This document shows positions 18,233 to 26,779 of a stretch of DNA of 64,000 nt, one piece after another (position 1 is the stretch's first letter; each line of letters starts with the position of its first letter). The stretch comes from Rhodovulum sulfidophilum DSM 1374 (GTDB lineage: Bacteria > Pseudomonadota > Alphaproteobacteria > Rhodobacterales > Rhodobacteraceae), in assembly GCF_001633165.1 (NCBI RefSeq), contig NZ_CP015418.1, positions 1,860,001-1,924,000 on the forward strand, read 5' to 3'. The position numbers and the translations under genes are program-made. The notes below the pieces were generated by a model, which saw nothing but the letters and a program-made list of their open reading frames with translations, was not told the DNA's origin and made no database searches.

Positions 18233-19093
18233 TCAGATCGCGGTCTTGACCGCCTCGTCGATATAGATCTCGCGCAGGCGGCGCGAGACCGGGCCCGGCA
18301 GGCCGTCGCCGAGGCTGACCCCGTCGACCGACACCACCGGCATCACGAAGGCCGAGGCCGAGGTGAAGAAGGCCTCGTCGGCCTGCTTGGCCTCCTCGAT
18401 GGTGAAGGCGCGTTCCTCGATTTCCATCTGCGCTTCGGCGGCGAATTTCAGCACCGCGGCGCGGGTGATGCCGGGCAGGATCTCGGTGCCGAGCTGGCGG
18501 GTGATGATCTTGCCGTTCTTGACGATATAGGCGTTGTTCGAGCTGCCCTCGGTGACGAAGCCGTCCTCGACCATCCAGGCGTCATCGGCGCCGGCCTTCT
18601 CGGCGGCCATCTTCGCCATCGACGCGTAAAGCAGCTGCACCGTCTTGATGTCGCGCCGCGCCCAGCGCAGGTCGTCGATCGAGATCACCTTGATGCCGGT
18701 CTCGGCGGTCTTGCTTTCGATGATTTCCTTGGACTGGGTGAACATCACCAGGCTCGGCGCGACCTGGTCCGGATCGGGGAAGTGGAAGTCGCGATCAGCG
18801 GGCGCGCCGCGGGTGATCTGCATGTAGACCATGCCCTGATCGACGTCGTTCTTCGCGATCAGCTCGCGGTGGATCTGCAGCAGCGCGTCCATGTCGACGG
18901 GCGACCGCATCTCGAGCTCGGCCAGCGAGCGCTGCAGCCGCGCGGCATGGGCATGGAAGTCGAGAAGCTTGCCGCCGACCACGCTGGCCACCTCGTAGAC
19001 GCCATCGGCGAACAGAAAGCCGCGGTCGAAGATCGAGACGCGGGCTTCGGTCTCGGGCAGGTAGTCGCCGTTCACATAGACGGTTCGGGTCAT
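18233..19093 (-). CDS. dat: D-amino-acid aminotransferase-like class IV transaminase
   Basis: A 286-residue fold-type IV PLP enzyme. Features of the family are visible: the N-terminal VNGDYLPETEARVSIFDRGF and FADGVYEV segments, the PLP lysine in RRDIKTVQLL, and the VTEGSSNNAYIV phosphate-binding region. D-amino-acid transaminase interconverts D-alanine and D-glutamate with their keto acids. Sequence alone does not fully exclude a branched-chain or 4-amino-4-deoxychorismate enzyme, but the two downstream-acting neighbours (DgcA- and DgcN-like) favour a D-amino-acid role. It is the last gene of a three-gene leftward operon and ends in an intrinsic terminator. Confidence 0.82.
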   Translation of the reverse strand: MTRTVYVNGDYLPETEARVSIFDRGFLFADGVYEVASVVGGKLLDFHAHAARLQRSLAELEMRSPVDMDALLQIHRELIAKNDVDQGMVYMQITRGAPADRDFHFPDPDQVAPSLVMFTQSKEIIESKTAETGIKVISIDDLRWARRDIKTVQLLYASMAKMAAEKAGADDAWMVEDGFVTEGSSNNAYIVKNGKIITRQLGTEILPGITRAAVLKFAAEAQMEIEERAFTIEEAKQADEAFFTSASAFVMPVVSVDGVSLGDGLPGPVSRRLREIYIDEAVKTAI

Positions 19094-19155
19094 CGCGGGG
19101 TCCTTTTTTCAGGGGTGGGCGCGGCGCGCGGCACCGCAGCCCGGCAAGTCGGGGC

Positions 19156-20121
19156 CTATCCCCAGAGCGCGGCGGCGGGGGCATGCACGCCCGCCTCGTC
19201 GAAGCAGAGGGGCTCGGGCCGGTCTTCGGCCAGAAGCAGCGGCCCGTCAAGATCCGTCACCGCCGCGCCCTGGGCCAGGAGCACGGCAGGCGCCATCGCG
19301 AGGCTCGAGCCGACCATGCAGCCGACCATGATGCCATAGCCCTCGGCCAGTGCCTGTTGCTTGAGGGCCAGCGCCTCGGTCAGCCCGCCGGTCTTGTCGA
19401 GCTTGATGTTCACCAGATCGTATTTGCCCTTCAGCGCGGGCAGGCTGGCGCGGTCATGGCAGCTTTCATCGGCGCAGACCGGCAGCGGGCGCGCGATCTC
19501 GGCCAGCATGTCGTCCTGACCGGCGGGCAGGGGCTGTTCCACCAGCGCCACGCCGAGGCGCACCAGATGCGGCGCGAGATCGGCATAGACCTCGGCGGTC
19601 CAGCCCTCATTGGCATCGACGATGATCCGGGCCTTGGGCGCGCCCGCGCGCACCGCTTCCAGCCGGGGCATGTCGGCATCGGTGCCGAGCTTGATCTTCA
19701 GAAGCGGCCGGTGGGCATTCCGGGCCGCCGCCGCGCGCATGTTCTCGGGCGTGTCGAGCGACAGCGTGAAGGCGGTGATCTCGGGGCCCGGCGCGGGCAG
19801 GCCCGCCAGATCCCAGACCCGGGTGCGGGCCTCCTTGGCCTCGAGATCCCAGAGCGCGCAATCGACGGCATTGCGCGCGGCGCCGGGCGGCAGCAGCTCC
19901 TGCAGCGCGGCTCGGCTCGGCGAGGGCGGAAGCGCCCCGATCTGGGCGGTGACGCTGTCCAGCGTCTCGTCATATCGGGCATAGGGGACGCATTCGCCCC
20001 GGCCGGTGGCGCCGCCCGAGGCGACGCGCACGGTCAGTACGCGGGCCTCGGTGCGCGAGCCGCGCGAGATGGTGAAGGCCTCTTTCAGGCGGAAGCTCTC
20101 GGGGGTGACGGAAATCTGCAT
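19156..20121 (-). CDS. dgcA: Enolase-superfamily dipeptide epimerase / DgcA-like N-acetyl-D-glutamate racemase
   Basis: A 321-residue enolase-superfamily enzyme of the muconate-lactonizing subgroup. The catalytic KxK pair is in LLKIKLG, the metal ligands follow the VDANEGW, VEQPLP and CADESCH pattern, and the second catalytic lysine is in VNIKLDKTGG. This is the active-site set of L-Ala-D/L-Glu epimerases. Its tight linkage to the gene for a DUF1611/DgcN protein (9 bases away) matches the D-glutamate catabolic pair DgcN-DgcA that I recall from marine Proteobacteria. There, DgcA would convert N-acetyl-D-glutamate to N-acetyl-L-glutamate. The specific substrate is inferred from context; the superfamily is certain. 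Confidence 0.8.
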   Translation of the reverse strand: MQISVTPESFRLKEAFTISRGSRTEARVLTVRVASGGATGRGECVPYARYDETLDSVTAQIGALPPSPSRAALQELLPPGAARNAVDCALWDLEAKEARTRVWDLAGLPAPGPEITAFTLSLDTPENMRAAAARNAHRPLLKIKLGTDADMPRLEAVRAGAPKARIIVDANEGWTAEVYADLAPHLVRLGVALVEQPLPAGQDDMLAEIARPLPVCADESCHDRASLPALKGKYDLVNIKLDKTGGLTEALALKQQALAEGYGIMVGCMVGSSLAMAPAVLLAQGAAVTDLDGPLLLAEDRPEPLCFDEAGVHAPAAALWG

Positions 20122-20130
20122 CTGTCTGCC

Positions 20131-21132
20131 TCAGATCGCGTCGAGCGCATCGGCGAGACGGCCCGCGCCCTGCCGGAACGGGTCGACCGTCGGCAGGCCC
20201 ATGCGTTTCTCGATGCCTTCGAGACAGCTCAGCGCCTCGTCCTCGCCCATCGCCGCGGTATTGACCGAGATGCCGACGACCTCGGCCTTCGGATTGGCGA
20301 CGCGGGCAAGACCCAGCGCGGTGTCGCGCAGCGTCTCGAGGCTCGGCAGGCCGTAATCCGGCAGGCCGCGCATATGCGTCCGAGTCGGTTCGTGGCTGAG
20401 GATCAGCGCATCGGGCTGGCCGCCATGGATCAGCGCCATGGTCACGCCGGAATAGGAGACATGGAACAGACTGCCCTGACCCTCGATCATGTCCCAGTGA
20501 TCGTCGTCATTGTCGGGCGTCAGCCATTCGATCGCGCCGGCCATGAAATCGGCGATCACGGCATCGAGTGGGACGCCCTCGCCGGTGATCAGGATGCCGG
20601 TCTGGCCGGTGGCGCGGAAGGAGGATTTCAGCCCGCGGGCCTTCATCTCGCGGTCCATCGCCAGCGCGGTATACATCTTGCCGACCGAGCAGTCGGTGCC
20701 GACCGCGAGGCAGCGCTTGCCCGAGCGTTTCTTGCCATTGGCGATCGGGTAGGCGACGGTCGGGATGCGCACGTCGTGCAGGGTGCGGCCGGTGGCCTCG
20801 GCGACGCCGGCGAGGTCGGGTTCGTTGCAGAGCAGGTTATGCAGCCCCGAGGCGAGATCGAATCCCTCTTCGAGCGCCGCGACCAGCACCTTCTTCCAGG
20901 CGGGCGAGATCACGCCGCCGCGGTTGGCGACACCCACCACCAGCGTCTTCGCGCCCTCGGCCTTGGCCGCGGCCAGATCGAGGTCGGGCAGTTTCAGGTC
21001 GGCCTTGCAGCCGTCCATCCGGAACTGGCCGACGGCGTTTTCCGGACGCCAGTCGCGGATGCCCTGGGCCACCTTGGCCGCCAGCGGGTCAGGGGCGTCG
21101 CCCAGAAACAGGAGATAGGGGGTTTCGATCAT
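20131..21132 (-). CDS. dgcN: DUF1611 family protein, DgcN-like D-glutamate N-acetyltransferase
   Basis: A 333-residue DUF1611 protein. The N-terminal domain (VVGVANRGGVISPAW) is followed by a P-loop-like region with the phosphate-binding signature GTDCSVGKMYTALA, then the ATGQTGILI and IEGQGSLFHVSYSGVT segments. From memory, NCBI family naming and recent work on D-glutamate breakdown call this protein DgcN, which acetylates D-glutamate before DgcA racemizes the product. The nucleotide-binding-like fold is unusual for an acetyltransferase. It is the first gene of the operon; the 253-base gap upstream is shared with divergent mcl1. Confidence 0.78.
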   Translation of the reverse strand: MIETPYLLFLGDAPDPLAAKVAQGIRDWRPENAVGQFRMDGCKADLKLPDLDLAAAKAEGAKTLVVGVANRGGVISPAWKKVLVAALEEGFDLASGLHNLLCNEPDLAGVAEATGRTLHDVRIPTVAYPIANGKKRSGKRCLAVGTDCSVGKMYTALAMDREMKARGLKSSFRATGQTGILITGEGVPLDAVIADFMAGAIEWLTPDNDDDHWDMIEGQGSLFHVSYSGVTMALIHGGQPDALILSHEPTRTHMRGLPDYGLPSLETLRDTALGLARVANPKAEVVGISVNTAAMGEDEALSCLEGIEKRMGLPTVDPFRQGAGRLADALDAI

Positions 21133-21385
21133 CGTGGCGTTCCCTTTATTGCTCGCACGAAAATATCACCCGACCGAAGGAAAACCTGCCGATATTCCGC
21201 GCATTCGGGTGGATTTCGCGAAGATTCATCGACATATGGTCTGATCTGGCGAAGAATTCTGCACAAGACGTGGCCCCGGGGCTGAGACCGTGCTGCGGCG
21301 CGGCAAAATAACTTGCGCGGATTGGGGTAACATTCTACCAACTCGGCCATGACAGACGACATATCCTTACCGAAGGGGTACGACC
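21133..21385. promoter_or_regulatory. Divergent promoter region dgcN / mcl1
   Basis: These 253 bases separate two divergent start codons and are less GC-rich than the genes. The most visible symmetric element is an imperfect inverted repeat at 21299-21319 (CGCGGCAA, six-base spacer, TTGCGCG), about 70 bases upstream of the mcl1 start. GCAA/TTGC half-sites are typical of several bacterial regulators, so this could be an operator for mcl1; which protein binds it cannot be told. Confidence 0.4.
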
Positions 21386-22345
21386 ATGAGCTTTCGCATC
21401 CAGCCCACGCCCGTCTCCCGTCCGAACCGCTGTCAGCTGTTCGGCCCGGGCTCGCGCCCCGCGATCTTCGAGAAGATGGCGGCCAGCGCGGCGGACGTGA
21501 TCAACCTCGATCTCGAGGATTCGGTCGCGCCCGACGACAAGTCTAGCGCGCGTGCGAACGTGATCCAGGCCATCGGCGACATCGACTGGGGCAGGAAGAC
21601 GCTGAGCGTGCGGATCAACGGGCTCGACACGCCCTACTGGTATCGCGACGTGGTCGAGTTGCTGGAGCAGGCGTCGGACCGGCTCGACCTGATCATGATC
21701 CCGAAGGTGGGCTGCGGCGCCGATCTTTACGCGGTCGATGCGCTGGTGACGGCGGTCGAGCGGGCGACGGGGCGGAGCAAGCCGCTGGGCTTCGAGGTCA
21801 TCATCGAATCGGCGGCCGGCATTGCCCATGTCGAGGAGATCGCGGCGGCCAGCCCGCGGCTGCAGGCGATGAGCCTTGGCGCGGCGGATTTCGCGGCCTC
21901 GATGGGGATGCAGACCACGGGCATCGGCGGCACCCAGGAGAATTACTACATGATCCGGGAGGGTGCGAAATACTGGTCGGACCCGTGGCACTGGGCGCAG
22001 ACGGCGATCGTTGCAGCCTGCCGGACCCATGGCGTGCTGCCGGTCGACGGGCCGTTCGGCGATTTCTCGGACGAGGAGGGGTTCCGCGCCCAGGCGCTGC
22101 GCTCGGCGACGCTGGGCATGGTCGGCAAATGGGCGATCCATCCCAAGCAGGTGGCGCTGGCCAACGAGGTGTTCACGCCCTCCGGGGCGGCGGTGGACGA
22201 GGCGCGCGAGATTCTCGCGGCGATGGAGAAGGCCAAGGCCGAAGGGTCGGGCGCGACGGTCTACAAGGGGCGGCTGGTCGATATCGCCTCGATCAAGCAG
22301 GCCGAGGTGATCGTGCGTCAGGCCGAGATGATCGCGGCCGGCTGA
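21386..22345 (+). CDS. mcl1: L-malyl-CoA / beta-methylmalyl-CoA lyase
   Basis: A 319-residue member of the CitE/malyl-CoA lyase family, the length of Mcl1 from Rhodobacter. It reversibly cleaves L-malyl-CoA to acetyl-CoA and glyoxylate, and beta-methylmalyl-CoA to propionyl-CoA and glyoxylate, in the ethylmalonyl-CoA pathway of acetate assimilation. Family residues visible are the GPGSRPAIFEKMAAS start, the metal-site glutamate and aspartate in VINLDLEDSVAPDDK, the VIIESAAGIAHVEEI segment and the GKWAIHPKQV segment. The ATG at 21386 follows GAAGGGGTACGACC. Other genes of that pathway are not in the window. Confidence 0.94.
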   Translation: MSFRIQPTPVSRPNRCQLFGPGSRPAIFEKMAASAADVINLDLEDSVAPDDKSSARANVIQAIGDIDWGRKTLSVRINGLDTPYWYRDVVELLEQASDRLDLIMIPKVGCGADLYAVDALVTAVERATGRSKPLGFEVIIESAAGIAHVEEIAAASPRLQAMSLGAADFAASMGMQTTGIGGTQENYYMIREGAKYWSDPWHWAQTAIVAACRTHGVLPVDGPFGDFSDEEGFRAQALRSATLGMVGKWAIHPKQVALANEVFTPSGAAVDEAREILAAMEKAKAEGSGATVYKGRLVDIASIKQAEVIVRQAEMIAAG

Positions 22346-22374
22346 GACCGCTGGCAAAGAGCCGGGCTTCGGAT

Positions 22375-22421
22375 CGCTGACGCGATCCGACCCATCCCGG
22401 AGGCTTTGCCCCCGGGACGCC
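22375..22421. repeat. GC-rich intergenic repeat, copy 1
   Basis: This 47-base unit starts CGCTGACGCG and contains CCGGAGGCTTTGCCCCCGGG. It aligns with copy 2 at 22501-22545 over nearly its full length. The inner part is itself an inverted repeat (CCGG-GGC, TTT, GCC-CCGG). Its left edge pairs GGATCGC with GCGATCC into a second small hairpin. Confidence 0.7.
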
Positions 22422-22500
22422 AGAGACGCGCGTTGGATGGCTCCCGAATATCTGGCCGCAATCGATACGGTGCTTGTGTCAGGTGGAGCCGGTTTCGCGG

Positions 22501-22545
22501 CGCTGACGCGCCCCGACCCGCCGGGGGCTTTGCCCCCGGACCCCC
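22501..22545. repeat. GC-rich intergenic repeat, copy 2
   Basis: This 45-base unit has the same start (CGCTGACGCG), then CCGACCC and a CCGGGGGCTTTGCCCCCGGA core. It lies 126 bases after copy 1 in the same orientation, in the 263-base gap between mcl1 and the LysE-type gene. Similar GGGGGCTTTGCCCCCGG cores are, from memory, scattered through Rhodobacteraceae intergenic regions, so this looks like a REP-type dispersed repeat. Confidence 0.7.
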
Positions 22546-22608
22546 GTCGGCCTGCCACAGCGGCCCGCGGGACTGGCAATTCGGACGGGGCATGCGATAG
22601 TGCGGCCC

Positions 22609-23205
22609 ATGGACAATCTCGATCTTCTGCTGGCGCTTGGGGCCTTCGCGCTGGTCGCCTCGATCACACCGGGGCCCAACAACCTGATGCTGATGGCCTC
22701 GGGGGCCAATTTCGGGTTGCGCCGGACCCTGCCGCATATTCTGGGCGTGGCGCTGGGCTTCGTCGCGATGATCGTGCTGGTCGGGCTGGGCGCGATGCGG
22801 GCCTTCGAGGCCTGGCCGATGCTGCGCGTGCTGCTGACCTGGTTCGGCGCGGCCTATCTGGTCTGGCTGGCCTGGAAGATCGCCCGGGCCGCGCCGCCCG
22901 AACCTGGCGCGGCGCCGGGGCGGCCGATGACCTTCCTGCAGGCCGCGGCCTTCCAATGGGTCAATCCCAAGGGCTGGACCATGGCGCTGGCGGCGCTGAC
23001 GCTTTACGCGCCGGGGCAAAAGCCGGCGGCGGTGCTGCTGGTCGCGGGGGCTTTCGCCGCGGCGAGCGTGCCCTCGACCGGGCTCTGGACCATCCTCGGC
23101 ACCCGCATCCGGCTGCTGCTGAGCCGGCCCGCGCGGCTGCGCCTGTTCAACCGGGCGATGGCGCTGCTGCTGCTGGCCTCGCTGGTGCCGGTTTTCCTGC
23201 CTTGA
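22609..23205 (+). CDS. LysE/RhtB-family amino-acid exporter
   Basis: A 198-residue membrane protein with the family start: a first hydrophobic helix leading into SITPGPNNLMLMASGANFGLR, the conserved T-P-G-P motif. The second signature FQWVNPKGWTMALAA lies in the middle, and there are about five or six transmembrane helices. Members export amino acids such as lysine, homoserine and threonine; substrate is not predictable. A GTG at 22600 would add three residues; the ATG at 22609 is used. It appears to be a single-gene unit. Confidence 0.88.
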   Translation: MDNLDLLLALGAFALVASITPGPNNLMLMASGANFGLRRTLPHILGVALGFVAMIVLVGLGAMRAFEAWPMLRVLLTWFGAAYLVWLAWKIARAAPPEPGAAPGRPMTFLQAAAFQWVNPKGWTMALAALTLYAPGQKPAAVLLVAGAFAAASVPSTGLWTILGTRIRLLLSRPARLRLFNRAMALLLLASLVPVFLP

Positions 23206-23450
23206 CGCAGGAGGCGCGTGCCTGGCGGGAACCTGTTCCGGATTTGCCAGCGCCTCCGGACTGACGTTCGCCCTTATCGGGTGTTTGCGGCATCGCGTTT
23301 CGTCGCGGCGGGATGCGCTCGGTCTTCCTCCCTATCCGCGCTCTCCGGGCCCGGCCCCCCGTGCCCTTTCCGGCGGGCGTGCTATGGTTCGCGCCGAGAC
23401 AAGAGCGGCTGCCCGCGCGGCGGCCCGGTACCGAAGAAAGGGGTATGGTC

Positions 23451-24530
23451 ATGGCAGAGGACAGCATCCGCAAAACCACCGGACGGGGGCGGCGCTTCGA
23501 CAGCGTGCTCGACACCATCGGCGACACGCCCGTGATCCGCATCAACAATCTCGGCCCGAACCATGTCACGCTTTACGTCAAGGCCGAGTTCTTCAATCCC
23601 GGCGCCTCGGTCAAGGACCGGCTGGCGCTGAACATCATCGAGGCGGCCGAGCGCTCGGGCGCGCTGAAACCGGGCCAGACCGTGGTCGAGGCCACCTCGG
23701 GCAATACCGGGATCGGGCTGGCGCTGGTCTGCGCGCAGAAGGGCTATCCGCTGGTCATCACCATGGCCGAGAGCTTTTCGGTCGAGCGCCGTCGCCTGAT
23801 GCGGATGCTGGGCGCCAAGGTCGTGCTGACGCCCAAGGCCGACAAGGCGATGGGGATGTACCGCAAGGCCCAGGAGCTGGCCGAGAAGAACGGCTGGTTC
23901 CTGGCCCACCAGTTCGAGACCGGAGCCAATGCCGATATTCACGAGACCACCACCGCGCGCGAGATCCTTGCCGATTTCGAGGGCGAGCGGCTTGACTATG
24001 TCGTGTCGGGCTATGGCACCGGGGGGACGGTGACCGGGATCGCCCGGGCGCTGCGCCGCGAGCGGCCCGAGACGAAGATCATCCTCAGCGAACCGGCCGA
24101 TGCGGCGCTGATCGCCTCGGGCCGGGCGCAGAAGCGCAATGCCGAGGGCGAGGCGGACGAAAGCCATCCCGCCTTCCATCCGCACCCGATCCAGGGCTGG
24201 ACGCCCGATTTCATTCCGCTGGTGCTGCAGGAGGCGATCGACCAGGGCTTTTATGACGAGCTCATTCCGGTCGAGGGGCCCGAGGCGCAGAAGCAGGCGC
24301 GGGCGCTGGCCGCGAAGGAGGGCATCCTGACCGGGGTGTCGGGCGGCGCGACCGTCGCCGTGGCGCTGCAGGTGGCCGAAACCGCTGAACCGGGCTCGGT
24401 CATCCTCGCGATGCTGCCCGATACCGGCGAGCGCTATCTCTCGACCCCGCTTTTCGAGGCGGTGGGGGCCGAGATGAATGACGAGGAAAAGGCGATCTCT
24501 GCCTCGACGCCGGGCTTCCAGATCGGCTGA
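23451..24530 (+). CDS. cysK: Cysteine synthase A
   Basis: A 359-residue fold-type II PLP enzyme that makes cysteine from O-acetylserine and sulfide. The PLP lysine is in NPGASVKDRLAL, the asparagine loop in EATSGNTGIGLA, and the phosphate-binding loop in GYGTGGTVTGIAR. It is about 40 residues longer than typical CysK, with an N-terminal tail and a C-terminal extension (AISASTPGFQIG). It also carries an inserted segment around HPAFHPHPIQGWTPDFIP, where typical enzymes have HKIQGIGAGFIP. ATGs at 23445 and 23451 are both possible; the AAAGGGG site suits 23451. Confidence 0.92.
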   Translation: MAEDSIRKTTGRGRRFDSVLDTIGDTPVIRINNLGPNHVTLYVKAEFFNPGASVKDRLALNIIEAAERSGALKPGQTVVEATSGNTGIGLALVCAQKGYPLVITMAESFSVERRRLMRMLGAKVVLTPKADKAMGMYRKAQELAEKNGWFLAHQFETGANADIHETTTAREILADFEGERLDYVVSGYGTGGTVTGIARALRRERPETKIILSEPADAALIASGRAQKRNAEGEADESHPAFHPHPIQGWTPDFIPLVLQEAIDQGFYDELIPVEGPEAQKQARALAAKEGILTGVSGGATVAVALQVAETAEPGSVILAMLPDTGERYLSTPLFEAVGAEMNDEEKAISASTPGFQIG

Positions 24531-25032
24531 TCGCCGGGCTCGTGCTTCGGTTCGCCCCTTCCGGGGGCGGGCCGGGCGCGGCCAGTGCACGCCCGCATCT
24601 GCGGAGAGCAGGATGCGGTAGCCTTCTTCGGCCGCGCCCGGTGAACGGGGACTTGCGGGGAAAACGCATGGACAAATCCGGTCCGGCATCGGCTTTCGTA
24701 ACAGCGCGAAACGGGGAAGGTCCGGTCCCATACAGGCCGCGGCGGTCTTGGTGGCGGACCACGGGAAGGGCGGGCAGGACGTGGCCCGATGCGTTCCCGC
24801 GCGGCGCGGGTCATGGCCGGGCTCTTCGGCGGCCCGCCGTACTCCTTCCCGGCCCGATGGCGGGAGGGCGACCATGCCCGCCGCCGATGACATGTCGACC
24901 GGCCAGAGATCTCGGCATGGGTCCGGGCGCCGACCGCCCGCCGGGTCCGCCGCGTCATCGTCGTCGCGCGGCGGCGTTGCAAATCGGCGCGGCGGGCGTC
25001 ATATACCCCGCCAGCATCAAGGAGCCGCGTCG
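24531..25032. other. Gene-free stretch between cysK and accA
   Basis: These 502 bases contain open frames of up to 164 codons, but they have no ribosome-binding sites, domain content or consistent codon bias. Just after cysK, the CGCCCCTTCCGGGGGCG hairpin (about 24554-24570) could end its transcript, although no T run follows. The remainder probably holds the accA promoter and 5' leader. I see no RNA gene or repeat in it. Confidence 0.5.
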
Positions 25033-25992
25033 ATGAACTATCTCGAATTCGAAAAGCCCCTGGCAGAGATCGAAGGCAAGGCAGAGGAGCTTCGGGCGCT
25101 GGCCCGCGCCAATTCCGAGATGGACGTGGCGCAGGAGGCCTCGGCGCTCGACCGCAAGGCCGCCGACATGCTGAAGGAGCTTTACAAGAACCTGACCCCC
25201 TGGCGGAAATGCCAGGTCGCGCGCCACCCCGACCGGCCGCATTGCAAGGACTATATCGAGGCGCTGTTCCGCGAATACACGCCGCTGGCGGGCGACCGCA
25301 ACTTTGCCGAGGACAATGCGGTGATGGGCGGGCTGGCGCGGTTCAACGACCAGCCGGTGGTGGTGATCGGCCATGAGAAGGGCTTCGACACCAAGACCCG
25401 GCTGGAACGGAATTTCGGCATGGCCCGGCCCGAGGGCTATCGCAAGGCGGCGCGGCTGATGGACATGGCCGACCGCTTCGGCCTGCCGGTCGTCACCCTT
25501 GTCGACACCCCCGGCGCCTATCCGGGCAAGGGCGCCGAGCAGCGCGGCCAGTCCGAGGCCATCGCGCGCTCGACCGAGAAATGCCTGCAGATCGGCGTGC
25601 CGCTGATCTCGATCGTGATCGGCGAGGGCGGGTCGGGCGGGGCGGTGGCCTTCGCAACGGCCAACAAGGTCGCGATGCTGGAACATTCGGTCTATTCGGT
25701 GATCTCGCCCGAGGGCTGCGCCTCGATCCTGTGGAAGGATGCCGAGAAGATGCGCGAGGCGGCCGAGGCGCTGCGGCTGACCGCGCAGGATCTGCTCAAG
25801 ATCGGGGTGATCGACCGGATCATTCCCGAGCCCATCGGCGGCGCCCAGCGGTCCCGCGAGGAGACCATCGAACGGGTCGGGCGCAACCTTGCCACCATGC
25901 TGGGCGAGCTGGTCGGCAAGGAGCCTGCGGCGCTTGTCGCCGAGCGGCGTCGGAAATTCCTCGATATCGGCTCGAAAGGGCTGGCCGCCTGA
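25033..25992 (+). CDS. accA: Acetyl-CoA carboxylase carboxyltransferase subunit alpha
   Basis: A 319-residue subunit of the cytosolic acetyl-CoA carboxylase, which transfers the carboxyl group from biotin to acetyl-CoA to give malonyl-CoA for fatty acid synthesis. The [22 protein letters not shown]-terminal helix, the [21 protein letters not shown] oxyanion region and [32 protein letters not shown] are characteristic. The ATG at 25033 is the natural start. It is monocistronic here, convergent with the plsC-ftsXE operon, with a CCGCCCGG/CCGGGCGG hairpin at 26007-26026 between the two. Confidence 0.97.
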   Translation: MNYLEFEKPLAEIEGKAEELRALARANSEMDVAQEASALDRKAADMLKELYKNLTPWRKCQVARHPDRPHCKDYIEALFREYTPLAGDRNFAEDNAVMGGLARFNDQPVVVIGHEKGFDTKTRLERNFGMARPEGYRKAARLMDMADRFGLPVVTLVDTPGAYPGKGAEQRGQSEAIARSTEKCLQIGVPLISIVIGEGGSGGAVAFATANKVAMLEHSVYSVISPEGCASILWKDAEKMREAAEALRLTAQDLLKIGVIDRIIPEPIGGAQRSREETIERVGRNLATMLGELVGKEPAALVAERRRKFLDIGSKGLAA

Positions 25993-26041
25993 GCCGGTTG
26001 CCTTTTCCGCCCGGGCGACCGGGCGGGACCGGCAGTGGGGC

Positions 26042-26776
26042 TCAGGCCCCTGTGGTGAAGCCCGCCTCGGCCATCAGCCGGTCCGAGGCGGTCTCGACCG
26101 TCTCTTCCAGCTGAGCCATGAAAACGTCGATCGGCTGCGCGGGCGCGATCGGCGGCAGGTATTCCAGCACCGCGAGCCCGGGCTTGCGATAGATCCCGGT
26201 GCGGGGCCAGAACAGCCCGACATTGGTGGCGGCGGGAACGCAGGGCTGGCCGAGCTGCTGGTAGAGCACGCCCGCGCCGATCTTGTAGGGCCGCGTCACG
26301 CCCGGCGCGACGCGGGTGCCCTGCGGGTAGATGATCAGCTGGCCCGGCATCTGCCGGCCCTCGGCCACCTGCCGTCTCATCGTCGCGATCGCCTGGCCGC
26401 GCTTGCCGCGGTCGACCGGAATGCAGCCGATCCGCAGCGCGTACCAGCCCAGCACCGGTGCCCAGGTCAGGGACTTCTTCATGATGAAGCGGGGCCGGGG
26501 CAGCGAGCCGACCAGCAGGATGATGTCGAAGAAGGACTGATGCTTGGCGGCGATCAGCACCTCGCCCTCGGGCGGCGTGCCGCGCACCTCGGATTTCAGG
26601 CCGACCATCCAGCGCGCGGTCCAGCGCACCCAGTGGCAATAATGCCGTGCCGCCATCGTGGCGCCGCGCGGCGAGGCCAGCGCCAGCGGCAGGTACAGCA
26701 GGCCGACGACCGGCATCGCCAGATACATCTGTCCGACGAAGAAGAGCGAGCGCAGATATTGCAGGGGAGAGCGCAT
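26042..26776 (-). CDS. plsC: 1-acyl-sn-glycerol-3-phosphate acyltransferase
   Basis: A 244-residue membrane-associated acyltransferase that converts lysophosphatidic acid to phosphatidic acid. The catalytic H-x4-D motif appears as KHQSFFD, followed by the second block around RIGCIPVDRGKRG and the third block YPQGTR (variant of F-P-E-G-T-R, with Gln for Glu). An N-terminal hydrophobic anchor covers about residues 12-32. It sits 3 bases downstream of ftsX, so it is the distal gene of the ftsE-ftsX-plsC operon, linking envelope division and phospholipid synthesis. Confidence 0.92.
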   Translation of the reverse strand: MRSPLQYLRSLFFVGQMYLAMPVVGLLYLPLALASPRGATMAARHYCHWVRWTARWMVGLKSEVRGTPPEGEVLIAAKHQSFFDIILLVGSLPRPRFIMKKSLTWAPVLGWYALRIGCIPVDRGKRGQAIATMRRQVAEGRQMPGQLIIYPQGTRVAPGVTRPYKIGAGVLYQQLGQPCVPAATNVGLFWPRTGIYRKPGLAVLEYLPPIAPAQPIDVFMAQLEETVETASDRLMAEAGFTTGA

Positions 26777-26779
26777 CGG

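Noticed and set aside
24668-25032. Possible upstream open frame leading into accA
   Set aside because: The ATG at 24668 has no site and the frame loses bias; accA has its own conserved start.
24542-25036. 164-codon frame between cysK and accA
   Set aside because: Arg/Pro/Gly-rich composition with no motif and no ribosome-binding site; it overlaps the accA start.
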